A stretch of 38,388 nucleotides of DNA, taken from Cladosporium sp. IMV 00045 (taxonomy: Eukaryota > Ascomycota > Dothideomycetes > Cladosporiales > Cladosporiaceae). Every line of letters begins with the position of its first letter. The stretch's first letter is position 1. The position numbers and the translations under genes were made by a program. The notes under the pieces were generated by a model, which was given only the letters and a program-made list of their open reading frames with translations, did not search any database and was not told the DNA's origin. The stretch spans positions 1-38,388 of the forward strand of contig MSJI02000456.1 in NCBI GenBank assembly GCA_001931905.2, written 5' to 3'. Of this stretch, positions 10,701-20,964 are shown piece after piece.

Positions 10701-11868
10701 ATCCGCAGCTTTCTCCACAGGCGATCATCAAGCAAAATGTGGGGGTGTTTTTCCCATGGGCAGATTCTGCATCGTCTGCTCATGCAAGACGTGCAAGCAA
10801 GTAAGTAGCCATGGCATGGTGCAATAGCCGGGAGGATTCACGCGGGCTGATATCGGTCGTGCGGAAATATGAAGTTTGAGGAATTTGTAGGGACAAGTAT
10901 GATGATACCGAAGGGAAGGAAGGTGGCGATTAGAATTTAGCAATGTCGTAATACGTGCTCGATGGTTGAGTTTTGGTGGATCTTTGATTGATGAGTACCC
11001 CCGTGTGAGAGATCTGAGAACTAGTGTGTGAGATTTCGGGAGATTGGTATGGCGTCTGGCGTATGCATTGAGCGTGCTGGGATGGAAGAAAAATATAGAA
11101 ATGAAGATTGTTGTTTGGAGGTGGGTATGTGAATTGTCAAATGAAATAGCATAAGGTATGGACTACCACATGCAGCTCAGCTACCTAGATTACACGCTTC
11201 CAAAGCAGAGGAAAAGCCTGCACAGAAGCGCCCATGGCGAAACCGAACTCGATAACATCAAAAGAAACGAAAGGAAAAAGAAAAGAGCAAGGTCGTCGCT
11301 CGAGAGGATGTTTTTAACACCCCTTTTTGAGAGCGCAAATGGAAGAAGAAGGAAAGCAAGAAGGAAAAAGTTGTGTCGCTCGTAAACAAAAAACACCGCC
11401 GCTGGTATTATTCCCACCTGCAGATACTGAAACCCCTCCAGCCTGATCGCGCAGAAAAGACCAGGCGTGTGCGATTTTCGAAAACGCACGATTGTTCCCC
11501 ATCCGTCAAATCCAATCTATCTTTTTTTCCACCGTCCTCCCTTTGATCTGGAAATGACACATTCTCCCAATACCAGTCAGACCAGCCTTTTGCCACTGTT
11601 GCGCGCACACGCAATGTGAATAGCAACGGCTTTTTGTTCGCCCCTCCTTTCGCCATAAAGCGCCAGTACCCCAGTCTATAGTCGCTAAAACTCCTCGCAA
11701 TTGCTATGGGCGAAAGCCCGAAGTGGAAAGTTTGAAGAAAACACATTGTGAACAGAAGAAGCAGAAGAGAAAGAAAATCGCGGCCGTTGTCGATCATGAT
11801 CCTGCGATTGACCGGAAGAGCATCCATGTCGAAGCCGCCTCGGTCGCGCAGGCTTGCAGAGTGGGCTA
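7774..11868. other. Gene-poor region 3' of creA and of the ECM11-domain gene
   Basis: About 4.1 kb without a gene I can support. Both flanking genes point into it, so it holds their 3' UTRs and terminators. The many ORFs of 60-250 codons on both strands have irregular composition and no recognisable motifs. I see no tRNA, transposon terminal repeats or long tandem repeats. A non-coding RNA or an unrecognised multi-exon gene cannot be excluded from sequence alone. Confidence 0.5.
8344..8631 (+). CDS. Short Pro/Ser/Thr-rich ORF, doubtful
   Basis: A 95-codon open frame (MSLNPSTISSHSDLSPKK, then several PSPPMSTPLSPP-like segments). It has the proline/serine composition of disordered fungal proteins up to about residue 70. 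No family is recognised, no partner exon was found, and the C-terminus looks random. It could be a small gene, an exon of an undetected gene, or chance. Confidence 0.15.
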   Translation: MSLNPSTISSHSDLSPKKPTPFPSPPMSTPLSPPHTDTTTMMDPTPRDKNGRRPSTDHEPSNYFGDERSGEARKKRGPHVLSTISCAFLYPLSSS

Positions 11869-13527
11869 TCACGTCCTTTCGTGGAGGTCGTTGCCTGCTT
11901 CGCTTTGACGAGCGCTGTTTTGCCCACTGTTTTGTCCGCTGTTGTTGCCGCTGTTGTTACCGCTGCCGGGATTGACCAACTCGTTGATTTTGGTGTTGCC
12001 CTCGTATTTGGGCGTGGACACCATTGGCACCGGCAGCTTCCTCTGGGATCCGTCACCTGCCTCCATGATCTCGCTGATGCGCAGACCGCTGTGCTGAGCG
12101 GGAACGTACGGCTGTTGACCATCAGCGGAAGGCTCAACAGGTGCAAGCGCCGGTGGCGGCTGGTGGGCAAGGGAGAGGTGGTGCAGGGTTGGGAGCTGCA
12201 CACCGTTGTGGAAGAATTGCGGGCGGAGGCGCGGTGAATGCGACGGCGTCGCGAGAGGAGTGTGGTCAGGCGTAGGTGAGATGGATTCCTGAGAGAATGA
12301 TGGTGACGGTGGCGCAGTCGACTGCGGAGAGGAAGGTCTTGACTTCTTCGTCATGCGGTGAGCGTACTGGTCGTCATCGTCATGCGAATGCGAGCGCGAC
12401 ATGGGTTGCGATGTCGGATTTGAGGAGTAGTGGTAGGAAGAGAGCGAAGGCATGCGGTTTTGACTGTAAGGGTTGACGTGGTATGGGCCTCTGCTCGTGG
12501 GCAGGTTCAGGTGCTGATTGGGAATCTGGCTGTTGTTTTCGCGCTCGACCTGGGAAGCCGCGGTGGCGAGCAGGTTAATCGCGCCAGGACTTGAGTATCC
12601 TCCATTGGCGGCGGCCGGGCTAAGATCGCCGCTGTTGTTGCGGGTCATGTAAGATCCCGGATTGCTGGTGTATGTCGCAGCGTAAGAATGAGGAGGCGAA
12701 ACGTTGGGAGAGCTGATCTGCGAGCCGGGCGCAGACTGCGGCGCCTTCTGGGGTGGCGGCATGCTGTTGACTGGGCTTTGCTGCTGCTGATGCTGCTGCT
12801 GCACTTGTTGTTGCTGTTGCTGCGCCTGTTGCTGTTGCTGCTGGTTCAGGTGGTTCAATTGCTGGAGCTGCTGCAGATGATTGAGCTGCTGCATGTGGCT
12901 CATCTGGTTGAGCGGGCTCATGTTGTTCATCTGGTTCATGCCAGGCAGGCCGTTGAACTGCTGCATCGGGTTGAGCTGGCCCATTTGGTTCATCTGGTTC
13001 ATCTGATTCATCTGGTTGATCTGGTTGAGCTGCTGCAGTGCGGCATTGTCGTACATGCCAGCCTGCACGGCGGCTGCGGCTGCGGCGGCTGCGACATGCT
13101 GCTTGTTACCGCGACGCGAGTTGGGGTTGTTGTGTATTCTCGAGTGGCGCGTCAGCTCGTCAGACCTGCTGAAGCGCTTTGTGCAGCCGGGAAACTGGCA
13201 AGCGTGCGGCTTCTCGCCGGTGTGAGTGCGAATGTGGCGGGTCTGGTGCTCGAGGCGGTGGAAGGCCTTATCGCAGAGCGGGCACTTGTATGGGCGCGGA
13301 AGATCCGGGCGGTGCTCTTCGGTATTTTGCATGTTGTTGACTCCCATGGGCATTGTCATTGCGGCGGCGGCCATAGGCGTGCCCGGCTGGCTGTTGGGCT
13401 GACTGGGTTGCTGCGACGAGACGCCGGAGGTGGGCTGGGAGTTTGGCGCGCTGGAAAGGGCGTCGCCGGGCTGCTGGAGAGTCTGAACCTGAGGGCTGCG
13501 CTCTGGGTTCAGCAGGTTTGAGAGCAT
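11869..13527 (-). CDS. creA: Carbon catabolite repressor CreA (C2H2 transcription factor)
   Basis: Nuclear repressor of genes for alternative carbon sources when glucose is present; the family binds SYGGRG sites. Single-exon 552-aa protein. Two tandem C2H2 fingers lie at residues about 80-132: finger 1 ligands C82, C85, H98, H102 with recognition helix RLEHQTR; finger 2 ligands C110, C115, H128, H132 with RSDELTR. This is the CreA/Mig1 signature, joined by the [10 protein letters not shown] linker. Next come an Ala run (about 146-153) and a long Met-Asn-Gln and poly-Gln region (about 165-260). A Ser/Pro-rich stretch with KKSRPSSPQ and [18 protein letters not shown] follows, then the conserved C-terminal [20 protein letters not shown] repression-region motif. 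The start ([11 protein letters not shown]) fits the family SNLLNP N-terminus. It stands alone in a gene-poor domain, as long-promoter regulators often do. Confidence 0.95.
   Translation of the reverse strand: MLSNLLNPERSPQVQTLQQPGDALSSAPNSQPTSGVSSQQPSQPNSQPGTPMAAAAMTMPMGVNNMQNTEEHRPDLPRPYKCPLCDKAFHRLEHQTRHIRTHTGEKPHACQFPGCTKRFSRSDELTRHSRIHNNPNSRRGNKQHVAAAAAAAAVQAGMYDNAALQQLNQINQMNQMNQMNQMGQLNPMQQFNGLPGMNQMNNMSPLNQMSHMQQLNHLQQLQQLNHLNQQQQQQAQQQQQQVQQQHQQQQSPVNSMPPPQKAPQSAPGSQISSPNVSPPHSYAATYTSNPGSYMTRNNSGDLSPAAANGGYSSPGAINLLATAASQVERENNSQIPNQHLNLPTSRGPYHVNPYSQNRMPSLSSYHYSSNPTSQPMSRSHSHDDDDQYAHRMTKKSRPSSPQSTAPPSPSFSQESISPTPDHTPLATPSHSPRLRPQFFHNGVQLPTLHHLSLAHQPPPALAPVEPSADGQQPYVPAQHSGLRISEIMEAGDGSQRKLPVPMVSTPKYEGNTKINELVNPGSGNNSGNNSGQNSGQNSARQSEAGNDLHERT
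12775..13040 (-). repeat. Q- and MNQ-rich low-complexity tract within creA
   Basis: CTG/TTG-rich DNA (CAG/CAA on the coding strand) encodes several poly-Gln runs at about 12780-12845. The adjoining part at about 12855-13035 encodes repeated Asn-Gln-Met units ([13 protein letters not shown]) with Leu variants ([13 protein letters not shown]). The repeats are imperfect at DNA level, so they are probably old coding low complexity and not a fresh microsatellite. Confidence 0.85.
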
Positions 13528-16500
13528 ATGGTATGCGGTGCCTCTAGCGGGCGAAGAATGGTTGGGCGACGCGAGAGATTGTTGGGTGGTGTTGGTGGAG
13601 GAGTAAGTGTGTTTGGTGGAGTATGATGAGTCGCGAATGCGATCGAGAGACTCGCGTGGTGGATGAGGTGAGGTGAATTGTCGGTATTGTGAGTATGTGT
13701 TGTATGTGTGTGAGCGTGAGTTGTTGGTGGAATATGTGTAGTAGTTTGCACCCGTGGGGTTGGATTGGGTTGGGTTGTGTGGCAGAGCGGGCGGCGTCGT
13801 GAGCGTGGAGAGAGGAGCAGAGGGGGGGAAAGAAGGGCGAGCAAGCGAGAAGCGAAAGTTGGTTTTGCGTGCTTGAGGGCTTTTGGCAAGAAAAAGCCGG
13901 CAGCCTCACAGAGCAGCGCAGGCCTTTAGACTTTGCCCGGGCCCCACTTAAGGGTGTGGGTAGGGATTATGACGATAACAGTGGTCTCGCACACCAAAAG
14001 TCAGTCAGATCACCGTGCTACGCCGAGCCGACTGTTCCTGCGTCGTGCGTGCGCGCCTCTGCTGCCGGGGGTAAGGGAGGGTTGGGTTGCTTTTGGTTTC
14101 GTGTCGGTGCAGCTGGCTCGTTTGCCTTATGCTGTTGGCTTGCTGCTGCTGCTGCTGCGGTTGGCTATCACTGCTACTGTTGGCTGGCTCTGGCGCCTGC
14201 GTGGCGGATGATTATTTATTGCTATTATCAGGGGGACAAGGGAACCGACTGACACCCGCCGGCCGGATGTGCGCGCCCTTCCCCAGAATGATCAATCCTG
14301 AACCCGCGCGCAGATCGCGGAGGGCTTGTCGCAAATTCACTTGGGCAGGTCAGAAAAGACGTTGGTCGGCTCGTGGCGGCCGCGGCGGGCGAGAACTACT
14401 GTGATCTGTGATCTGGAGGGCGTGGGAGAGGCAACTGATCGCTTGGCGGCGGTGCAATCGCTGAGACTGTGCCTCCTGCTCCGCGTAATGCTCGACTGCC
14501 AGACGGGCGAGAGTGCTGGCTCGGTCTGGTGGTACGGTGTCGCCGCTTGCAGATTTGTTACTAGCTGGCTCGCGGTGGATTTCGCCGTTCTGCGAGACCG
14601 CGAAGGGACCGATTTCGTTCTCGGACTGGGGTTAAAAGTGGAGCACTTGGAGTGAATGTCTGGTGAAAGGCTCTGGGGCGAGCGAGGGAACTTTCTCGGC
14701 ACCCGCAACCGCCAGGCTGACTTTTTGCCGAAGAATCACCAAGATTATTGAGAGAGCAGTGATAGAGAAGTAGTGAAGAGGCGATGATGTTTGAGCAAGC
14801 TCTGGAGCGGTTGACAATCAATTGGGGGAACACTCTTCGTGCTCTGGGCCCAGACTATAGCATCATCGAGTCGTACGCCACCGCGACCACTCGTCCTGCC
14901 CCGGCGATACACGCCCGGTCTTCCATCCACAAGTCTCTGTTCTCGTGCTAGGCATTGGCTTGACTGTGGGCTGTCAGAGATAAGGAATCGAGCACGTGTT
15001 TTCGTCTCGGTGACGCCAGATTTCCCGGCCTGCTCCATCCCAACCATTCACCATTACCACGCTCCTGTTCCCCGTGGCGTAGATGGTGGGATGCTCGATG
15101 ATCCCCCAGATGTCTGCATTGCATGATTGCGTTTCGCGTACCTGTCGAGTCGAGTCAAGCCTGTGGGATGGTATGATCTTCACCATCATCACGCGATGCC
15201 ATCACGGGCGGTTTGTATGTGACTGACCCGTTCCGCATCAGAAACCCCACTACTACTCTCCCTAATCTCGTTCAACTTCACAGACCAGAAGGGAAAGTCA
15301 AGACCCATCGTGTCCGTGTGCGACTACGCTCTCTGCTCTCCACATCCCTCCGTACACTAATCTTCGCTGTCTCGCAAAGGGTAGCAGTCGTCGTACCACA
15401 ACAGATGCGATTCATCCACGCTTCTCCACCATCCAGGCAGTGCTCCGCGCGGAGCCGGCTGGGCCTTTGTCTGGAGAAACGTCTCTGACATGATAGCGTC
15501 TTGACATGTTGAATGAATCGACAGAACGGACCCCCGTGCCAATCCTCATTATACAACACATCGTGACACCCTTTTTAGAGACCCATCTCAAGGGGGTTCT
15601 GCCACGCAAGCACTGTAAATATTCTGCTGCCTAGACCCAACGCCTCGTTCTTTGACTGTGCATCTCCACATGGGGAGTCGTGCCGTATCCGCCGGGGGGA
15701 GGGCGAAGTTGCTCTGTTTGGGGAGTGTGAAATGGGGCGGTGTTTGGTGTTGCTTTTCTGGAACCCCCACGCCTGTTGTTTGCTCTGGGGTTGCATGGTT
15801 GGTCCACAGCGAGTCACAGCATTATTACTGCCACAGGCTAAATGATCAGGAGATTACAGCAGCGCGGCTCGCCTGTAATATTATCTTTCTCAAGCATAGC
15901 AAAGACGGGCCAGGCGTGTCGTTGTTCAGCTGTGGAAAAACCATGGGCCACGGCGAATACTCGACTGGTGGAATTACCCAAAACAGCCTTGCCGTATCAA
16001 AAAGCCCAGAAAGCGGTGCCCACTTAGGGCCGGCATTATTGATCTTCCTTGATTCTTCTCCCGCTCCCCCCAAGGCGGCGATCGTGTGGAGAGGGATCGC
16101 GCCGCAGATACCCCAGAATGCTAGGGAGATAAGAGCGGCGAGTCACTACTACCTGCTAGATGGACACCTGGTCCCACGTCTCCGCGAGAAAGAGTCGGGG
16201 AAGAGGTCCAAGACATGTCAGAATGGAAGACGGACAAACTCATCCTGCTTGTTTCCAGCCGTATTGTTTCATAAATCAATAATGCCATTCCTCAAAGCCG
16301 CCGACAGAAACAAGGCCTCACCGCAACCCTCGACCATCCTCTCACAATCGTTGAGCCGTGATGGCTTGCCGGTGCGCCGCAAGCGCACAAGACAGCCCTG
16401 TGGCTCGTGTGTCCAATAATGGCCCATCATCTCGCTCTCTTCTCGGCGCATCACGTATCAGTTTGCCCATCACGTGTTTCTCGACCGGCCCAGAGCCATG

Positions 16501-18237
16501 CCTCCTATGTTATCCGAACTTCGGCTTGGCAAGACCTGTGCTGTCCCCCTCCGTGTCTACCCGGGGCGGTGGATCCGTGATTTTTTCTTGAATCGTTGGG
16601 GGAGAAGAAAGAGGACACACGCTCCGCATCATCAACGGGCACATGCTTGCTGGAGCTGCCCTTGGCGGAGTTTTCCACCATCACCGCCCGTCACCAACGA
16701 AAAATAGGACAGAATAAAAAAAAAAAAAATCCATACCAGCCCCCAGCCCCAGCCAGCGGAGTGACCACCTTGATGGCCTGGATGGGGTTGGGGTTTTGTC
16801 CTCTTCGGCGGTATTACCAAGATTTTTCCCCCCTTCCGATTTTCCCTCAAGCCATGCATGTTCTTTGCAGAGAAGAGTGAGTAAAGGAGCCGGAGTGGCT
16901 TGCGCACACTTTTTCTGGAAAATCACCCACGACGCCCCATATGTAGTCTGAACAGCCTTGTCTATTCATCCACACTCTATTATGTCAACGCATCCCGCGG
17001 AAGGATTGCAGTACGTACCTGAATTGCACGTGTTCTGCAAGGCGGGAATGCGGAGACGAGGTCGCTAGGAGATACTATATGGGTAGGCTTCTTTGCTCTC
17101 TGCCTCCAACACCGGGGACAACGCATCTGGGCAGCGGTCATCCATTGACGAGTTTTCCCACCGACCCAAGCTTTCGCACATGCTGGAGTAGTATGCGCGG
17201 AGTGGCCGTGGCGAGCCCACAAACAACAAAGGCACGTGCGAGGCCGGACTCTTCCCTCTCGAGGACTCTCGGTCGTTCTGATTAATAACCCAACCAGCCT
17301 GGTAGTAGCAGTAGGAGGTCTGTATGGACTGATTTGATGAGAGCCGAGCCACGCCCGGCTTAGGCTCCGCGGCACCACCCACCCAACAGTCGCTGTTTAT
17401 AGACCACAAATCTGGGTCTCCACATTAATCTTGCCTCCCCTCCGCAATGCCTCCGCATGACGACTGAGTCGGGCGACGGAGCCCAGCTCCCCTAAATCTT
17501 TCAAGGCCTGTCTGTGCCGTTTTGAGACAGGTGTGTGTGAGAGAGAGAGCGAGGTTATCTCTTCGCCAGCGAGGCAGCAGCATCTCAGTCGGGCCTTAGC
17601 CGTCCGTCCGCAGACGGGCCTGAGGCGGCTGGTTGATAATAATGATGTTGTCTGTGACCATCTGGCGATGCGGTGCAGCTGGCACGATCATATGCCCTGA
17701 TGTGACGGTTTCAGACGGTGCTTGGGGCACGCCATTGGTGTGCTGATGCTGCGCGTATCAAATCATCTAAGTTCACGAATCCCCAGAACCGACTTGGGGT
17801 TTGTTGGGGTTATGTTTTTGTGGAGGCTTGTCTGTTCTGTCCGTTGTGTCGTTGCTCTCTCTCCGTCTGTCCGCATATGCTCGGCTAACGGAGGACGTGT
17901 CACGTCGGTATCAACAGGGCGCTCTGAAACGTCATAACACAGTTGTTTGTTTGTTGCTTCTTGGTTGGGATGCGAGCCGTGTTTCGTTGACTCTGATATG
18001 TGTGATGTGTTTGGTCGGGACTTGATATCTGAATGCCGTAAGATCTCGAGTTGCGACGAGGGCAGCATGTGCTTCGCAAACAATGTAGGTTCATACGTGT
18101 CGCTTGCGATCAATGTGAATGGTCGCCTCTACGACTCTTCCCGATGTTGGTCATGGACGTCAGATTGCGTAGTGTAATTGATGACATGTGAAATTCATGT
18201 CGTTGGGCTCGGCTATTGAGGCTCCATTTCGACATGT

Positions 18238-18261
18238 GATGATGATGATGATGATGATGAT
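18238..18261. repeat. (GAT)8 microsatellite
   Basis: Eight perfect GAT units in non-coding sequence upstream of the dihydroorotate dehydrogenase gene. No function is inferred. Confidence 0.97.
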
Positions 18262-18801
18262 TCGCAATACTCCAGACGAGTATGTGTCTTGCAGGCGCGT
18301 TGCTTTGTCTGTTGTTGAAGCATTCGATCGAAACTCGATGGCCCGTCTGCTTGCAATAAGGGTCGGGTTTCCTGTTGCAGTGACAATCGTCTGTTGATGG
18401 AGAGGGCTTATTATCCCGGTAAACATCAGCATTCCTGTGGGATATCTCGTCCATTGCATCACAGAGTTCGGCTGCTTGTTAGCCATCTCCTACGTTGGAG
18501 TCTCTCACTGCATTGATAGTGTAGCTATATCCTGAGCGCCAATCTTCGATTGGGAAGGTGTAAGTGCAACAACTTCCACGACGCTTACATTGATGGTGTC
18601 CTCACTTTAAGACATGGCTCGATAGCTGCTACTGATGGACGTGTAAGGGGACCAGTGATTGCAAAACGACTACTAAAATATGCGGAGAAGAATGCAGATA
18701 AATGTCTGCCTGTTGACAATATAATTTCGTTGTGCAAGGTTGGATGCTCTTGCTCGCAAAGAGATATTCCTAACCCTCGTAACCTCAAAGCGAAGTCGCC
18801 C

Positions 18802-18816
18802 AACCCTAACCCTAGG
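18802..18816 (+). promoter_or_regulatory. Telomere-repeat-like element (telobox) upstream of DHODH gene
   Basis: AACCCTAACCCTAGG contains two CCCTAA-type units, the fungal telomere repeat. A related CCTAACCC lies at 18769-18776. They sit 84-131 bp upstream of the dihydroorotate dehydrogenase ATG. Teloboxes are known promoter elements bound by Myb-like or TBF1-type factors. Such a role here is inference; it could also be an interstitial telomeric remnant. Confidence 0.4.
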
Positions 18817-18899
18817 ACACAGCGGAAGTCTACCGTGAGCGAACTTCAACACCCAGACCTCGGAAGACGTTCTAGCATTGTTGGTCAGACCAGGCAATC

Positions 18900-20630
18900 A
18901 TGATACCCCAACAGAGGCTCCTCAGCTCGTCTGTACGACTCTCACAACTCAGCCATGGCCTGAACCGACCTCAATGGCGCCAAGTGCAACGGCAGTGCCA
19001 GCGCCAGCTCTCCCTTCAATCCAAAACCTCCAGCCGCCAAACACCATTGAGGAACACACTCCAAACACAAAAGCGCTACGCATCCAGCACTGCGAAAGAC
19101 GCGAAATCCACGGGCACGCGCGCAAAAAACACCATCTACGGCATTGGCCTGGTCTTCGTCCTTGGATTCGGCTATCTTTACGTCACCGACACGCGCGCCA
19201 GCATTCACCAATGGCTCGTTGTACCAACCGTGCGAACACTCCACCGGGACGCTGAAGATGCCCACCACGCCGGCGTGAACTACATGCAAGTCCTGTACAA
19301 GCTGGGCCTTCACCCGAGAGAACGCAGCACGGATGATCAAGAGCTTGGGGATCTGCGCGTCGAGGTCTTCGGCCACACGCTTGACAACCCGGTTGGAACC
19401 AGCGCTGGAATCGACAAGGACGCTGAGGTCCCAGGCCCTCTGTTTGCGCTTGGTCCGGCAATCGTAGAGGTGGGAGGTGTCACTCCTCTGTCGCAAGAAG
19501 GCAACCCCAAACCAAGAGTGTTCCGTCTGCCGTCGCAAAACGCCCTGATCAACCGCTATGGCCTCAACAGCGAAGGTGCCGACGCAGTTGCTTTGCACCT
19601 CCGCCAGCGTGTCAGGGAATTCGCGCACAACTATGGATTGGGTCTTGGTCCTGACGGCGAGAACTTCGTCCTGGACGGCGAGGCGCAGGTTCCTCCTGGA
19701 AGCTTGATCCCTGGAAAGCTGCTGGCTGTGCAAATCGCGAAGAACAAGACTACGCCGGATGCCGATATTGCAGCAGTCGCAAGCGACTATGTCTACTGTG
19801 TCGACCGCCTCGCCAAGTACGCGGACATCATGGTTGTCAACGTCTCCTCGCCAAACACACCCGGTCTTCGCGACCTGCAAGCAACCGCACCACTGACGGC
19901 GATCCTCTCTGCTGTCGTCGATGCTGCAAAGAGCACCGACCGTAAGACCAAGCCTGCCGTCATGGTCAAGGTCAGCCCAGACGAGGAGTCTGACGCTCAA
20001 ATCGAAGGCATTTGCTCTGCGGTCTGGGCATCTGGTGTCGATGGTGTAATTGTCGGCAACACAACCAAGAAGCGTCCTGACCCAATCCCCAAGGGTTACA
20101 TCATGCCCGCGAACGAAGAGAAGCTTTTGACCGAGGTTGGCGGATACTCTGGCCCCCAAATGTTCGAGAGGACTCTCAACCTTGTTAAGAAATACAGAGC
20201 AGCGCTTGATCACGGCCCTCCAGAAGACAGCTCAAGTCAGAAAGAGCAGAAGACCTCCAGCGTCAGCCCAGCTGAGGCTAGTGCCCAGCGCGATGCCCAA
20301 AAACTGAAGCCTCTGACTCCCGAGGCCGAAGCCGAGAGCAAGCAGCCTCTTATCAAGGTACCCGAGAAGCCTCTCGACTCTTCAGCCGTCCACGGAAAGC
20401 CATCCGAGGCTGTTTCTTCTTCCTCAAGCAGACAGACACCCGGCTCCGACGTTTCCAAGGTCATCTTCGCCACGGGAGGCATCACCAACGGAGAGCAATG
20501 CTTGCAAATCCTGAACGCGGGCGCGAGCGTCTGCCAGATCTACACTGCGATGATGTACGGCGGCGTCGGCACTGTCACCAGGATGAAGCGCGAGATGAGG
20601 GAGGAGATGAAGAAGCCGAAGAGCTCGTAA
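18900..20630 (+). CDS. Dihydroorotate dehydrogenase (quinone), class 2, mitochondrial
   Basis: Fourth step of de novo pyrimidine synthesis: oxidises dihydroorotate to orotate with FMN and passes electrons to ubiquinone at the inner mitochondrial membrane. Single-exon 576-aa protein. Residues 1-75 form an Arg/Gln-rich presequence. A membrane helix at about 77-95 (IYGIGLVFVLGFGYLYV) precedes the quinone-channel helices. Core motifs: PVGTSAGIDKDAEVPGPL, VEVGGVTPLSQEGNPKPR, ALINRYGLNSEGAD, and NVSSPNTPGLR at about 313-325, which carries the class-2 catalytic serine. Then VKVSPDE, GVIVGNTT, and the C-terminal FMN-phosphate region with FATGGI and AGASVCQIYTAM. A Ser/Gln/Pro-rich insert of about 80 residues (about 435-515) lies before the last strands, as in other filamentous ascomycetes. 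The chosen ATG overlaps the stop of an upstream ORF as ATGA. Confidence 0.95.
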   Translation: MIPQQRLLSSSVRLSQLSHGLNRPQWRQVQRQCQRQLSLQSKTSSRQTPLRNTLQTQKRYASSTAKDAKSTGTRAKNTIYGIGLVFVLGFGYLYVTDTRASIHQWLVVPTVRTLHRDAEDAHHAGVNYMQVLYKLGLHPRERSTDDQELGDLRVEVFGHTLDNPVGTSAGIDKDAEVPGPLFALGPAIVEVGGVTPLSQEGNPKPRVFRLPSQNALINRYGLNSEGADAVALHLRQRVREFAHNYGLGLGPDGENFVLDGEAQVPPGSLIPGKLLAVQIAKNKTTPDADIAAVASDYVYCVDRLAKYADIMVVNVSSPNTPGLRDLQATAPLTAILSAVVDAAKSTDRKTKPAVMVKVSPDEESDAQIEGICSAVWASGVDGVIVGNTTKKRPDPIPKGYIMPANEEKLLTEVGGYSGPQMFERTLNLVKKYRAALDHGPPEDSSSQKEQKTSSVSPAEASAQRDAQKLKPLTPEAEAESKQPLIKVPEKPLDSSAVHGKPSEAVSSSSSRQTPGSDVSKVIFATGGITNGEQCLQILNAGASVCQIYTAMMYGGVGTVTRMKREMREEMKKPKSS

Positions 20631-20964
20631 ACCTTGTTTCTTTACTGTATTTCCACACATGTTCATATGTAGACCAACAAAACCCAGCAAAATGATACCA
20701 ATATGCAATACTATCAGACAACCTATTTCGTGTGGGAAACAATACGTTCTGAAGCTGTTGCAGGGAAGACGTGAAAGCTGCAGCAATAGCATGCAACGTC
20801 ATCGCTTCATCAACCCGACTTCATCGATAACTTGAATTGTACATGTACATCACCTTCAACAACATTGAAACGACAATAAAACCATATCGCCGGGCCACAA
20901 ACCCATCAACACCGCAAACTGAGAAACAATCAAGAAAATACCTCATCCCCGCAATCCAGCAACA
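20631..20964. other. Intergenic: DHODH 3' UTR and epimerase promoter
   Basis: This 334-bp AT-richer spacer lies between two plus-strand genes. It must contain the terminator of the first and the promoter of the second. Nothing specific was recognised. Confidence 0.45.

Larger units (their letters stand above)
13528..18899. other. Gene-poor region upstream of creA and of dihydroorotate dehydrogenase
   Basis: About 5.4 kb between the divergently transcribed creA and dihydroorotate dehydrogenase genes. The first several hundred bases next to creA are pyrimidine-rich on the coding strand and look like a long leader/promoter. It contains a CTG run near 14140-14158, a 13-A run near 16717, a (GAT)8 microsatellite and a telomere-like motif. 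No ORF has recognisable family motifs, and no RNA gene or mobile element was identified. Confidence 0.5.

Noticed and set aside
13528..14700. Cluster of CreA-type SYGGRG sites upstream of creA (for example 13754, 13942, 14065, 14281, 14626, 14673), suggesting autoregulation
   Set aside because: The six-base degenerate motif is expected roughly four to five times per 1.2 kb on two strands by chance. The count seen is not clearly higher.
15652..16419. 255-codon plus ORF in the gene-poor region
   Set aside because: Composition is irregular, with no domain and no supporting neighbouring exons. It is probably a chance opening in GC-rich DNA.
18942..20213. Long 423-codon antisense ORF over the dihydroorotate dehydrogenase gene
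   Set aside because: It is a shadow frame of a strongly conserved GC-rich coding region, and its protein has no recognisable family motif.
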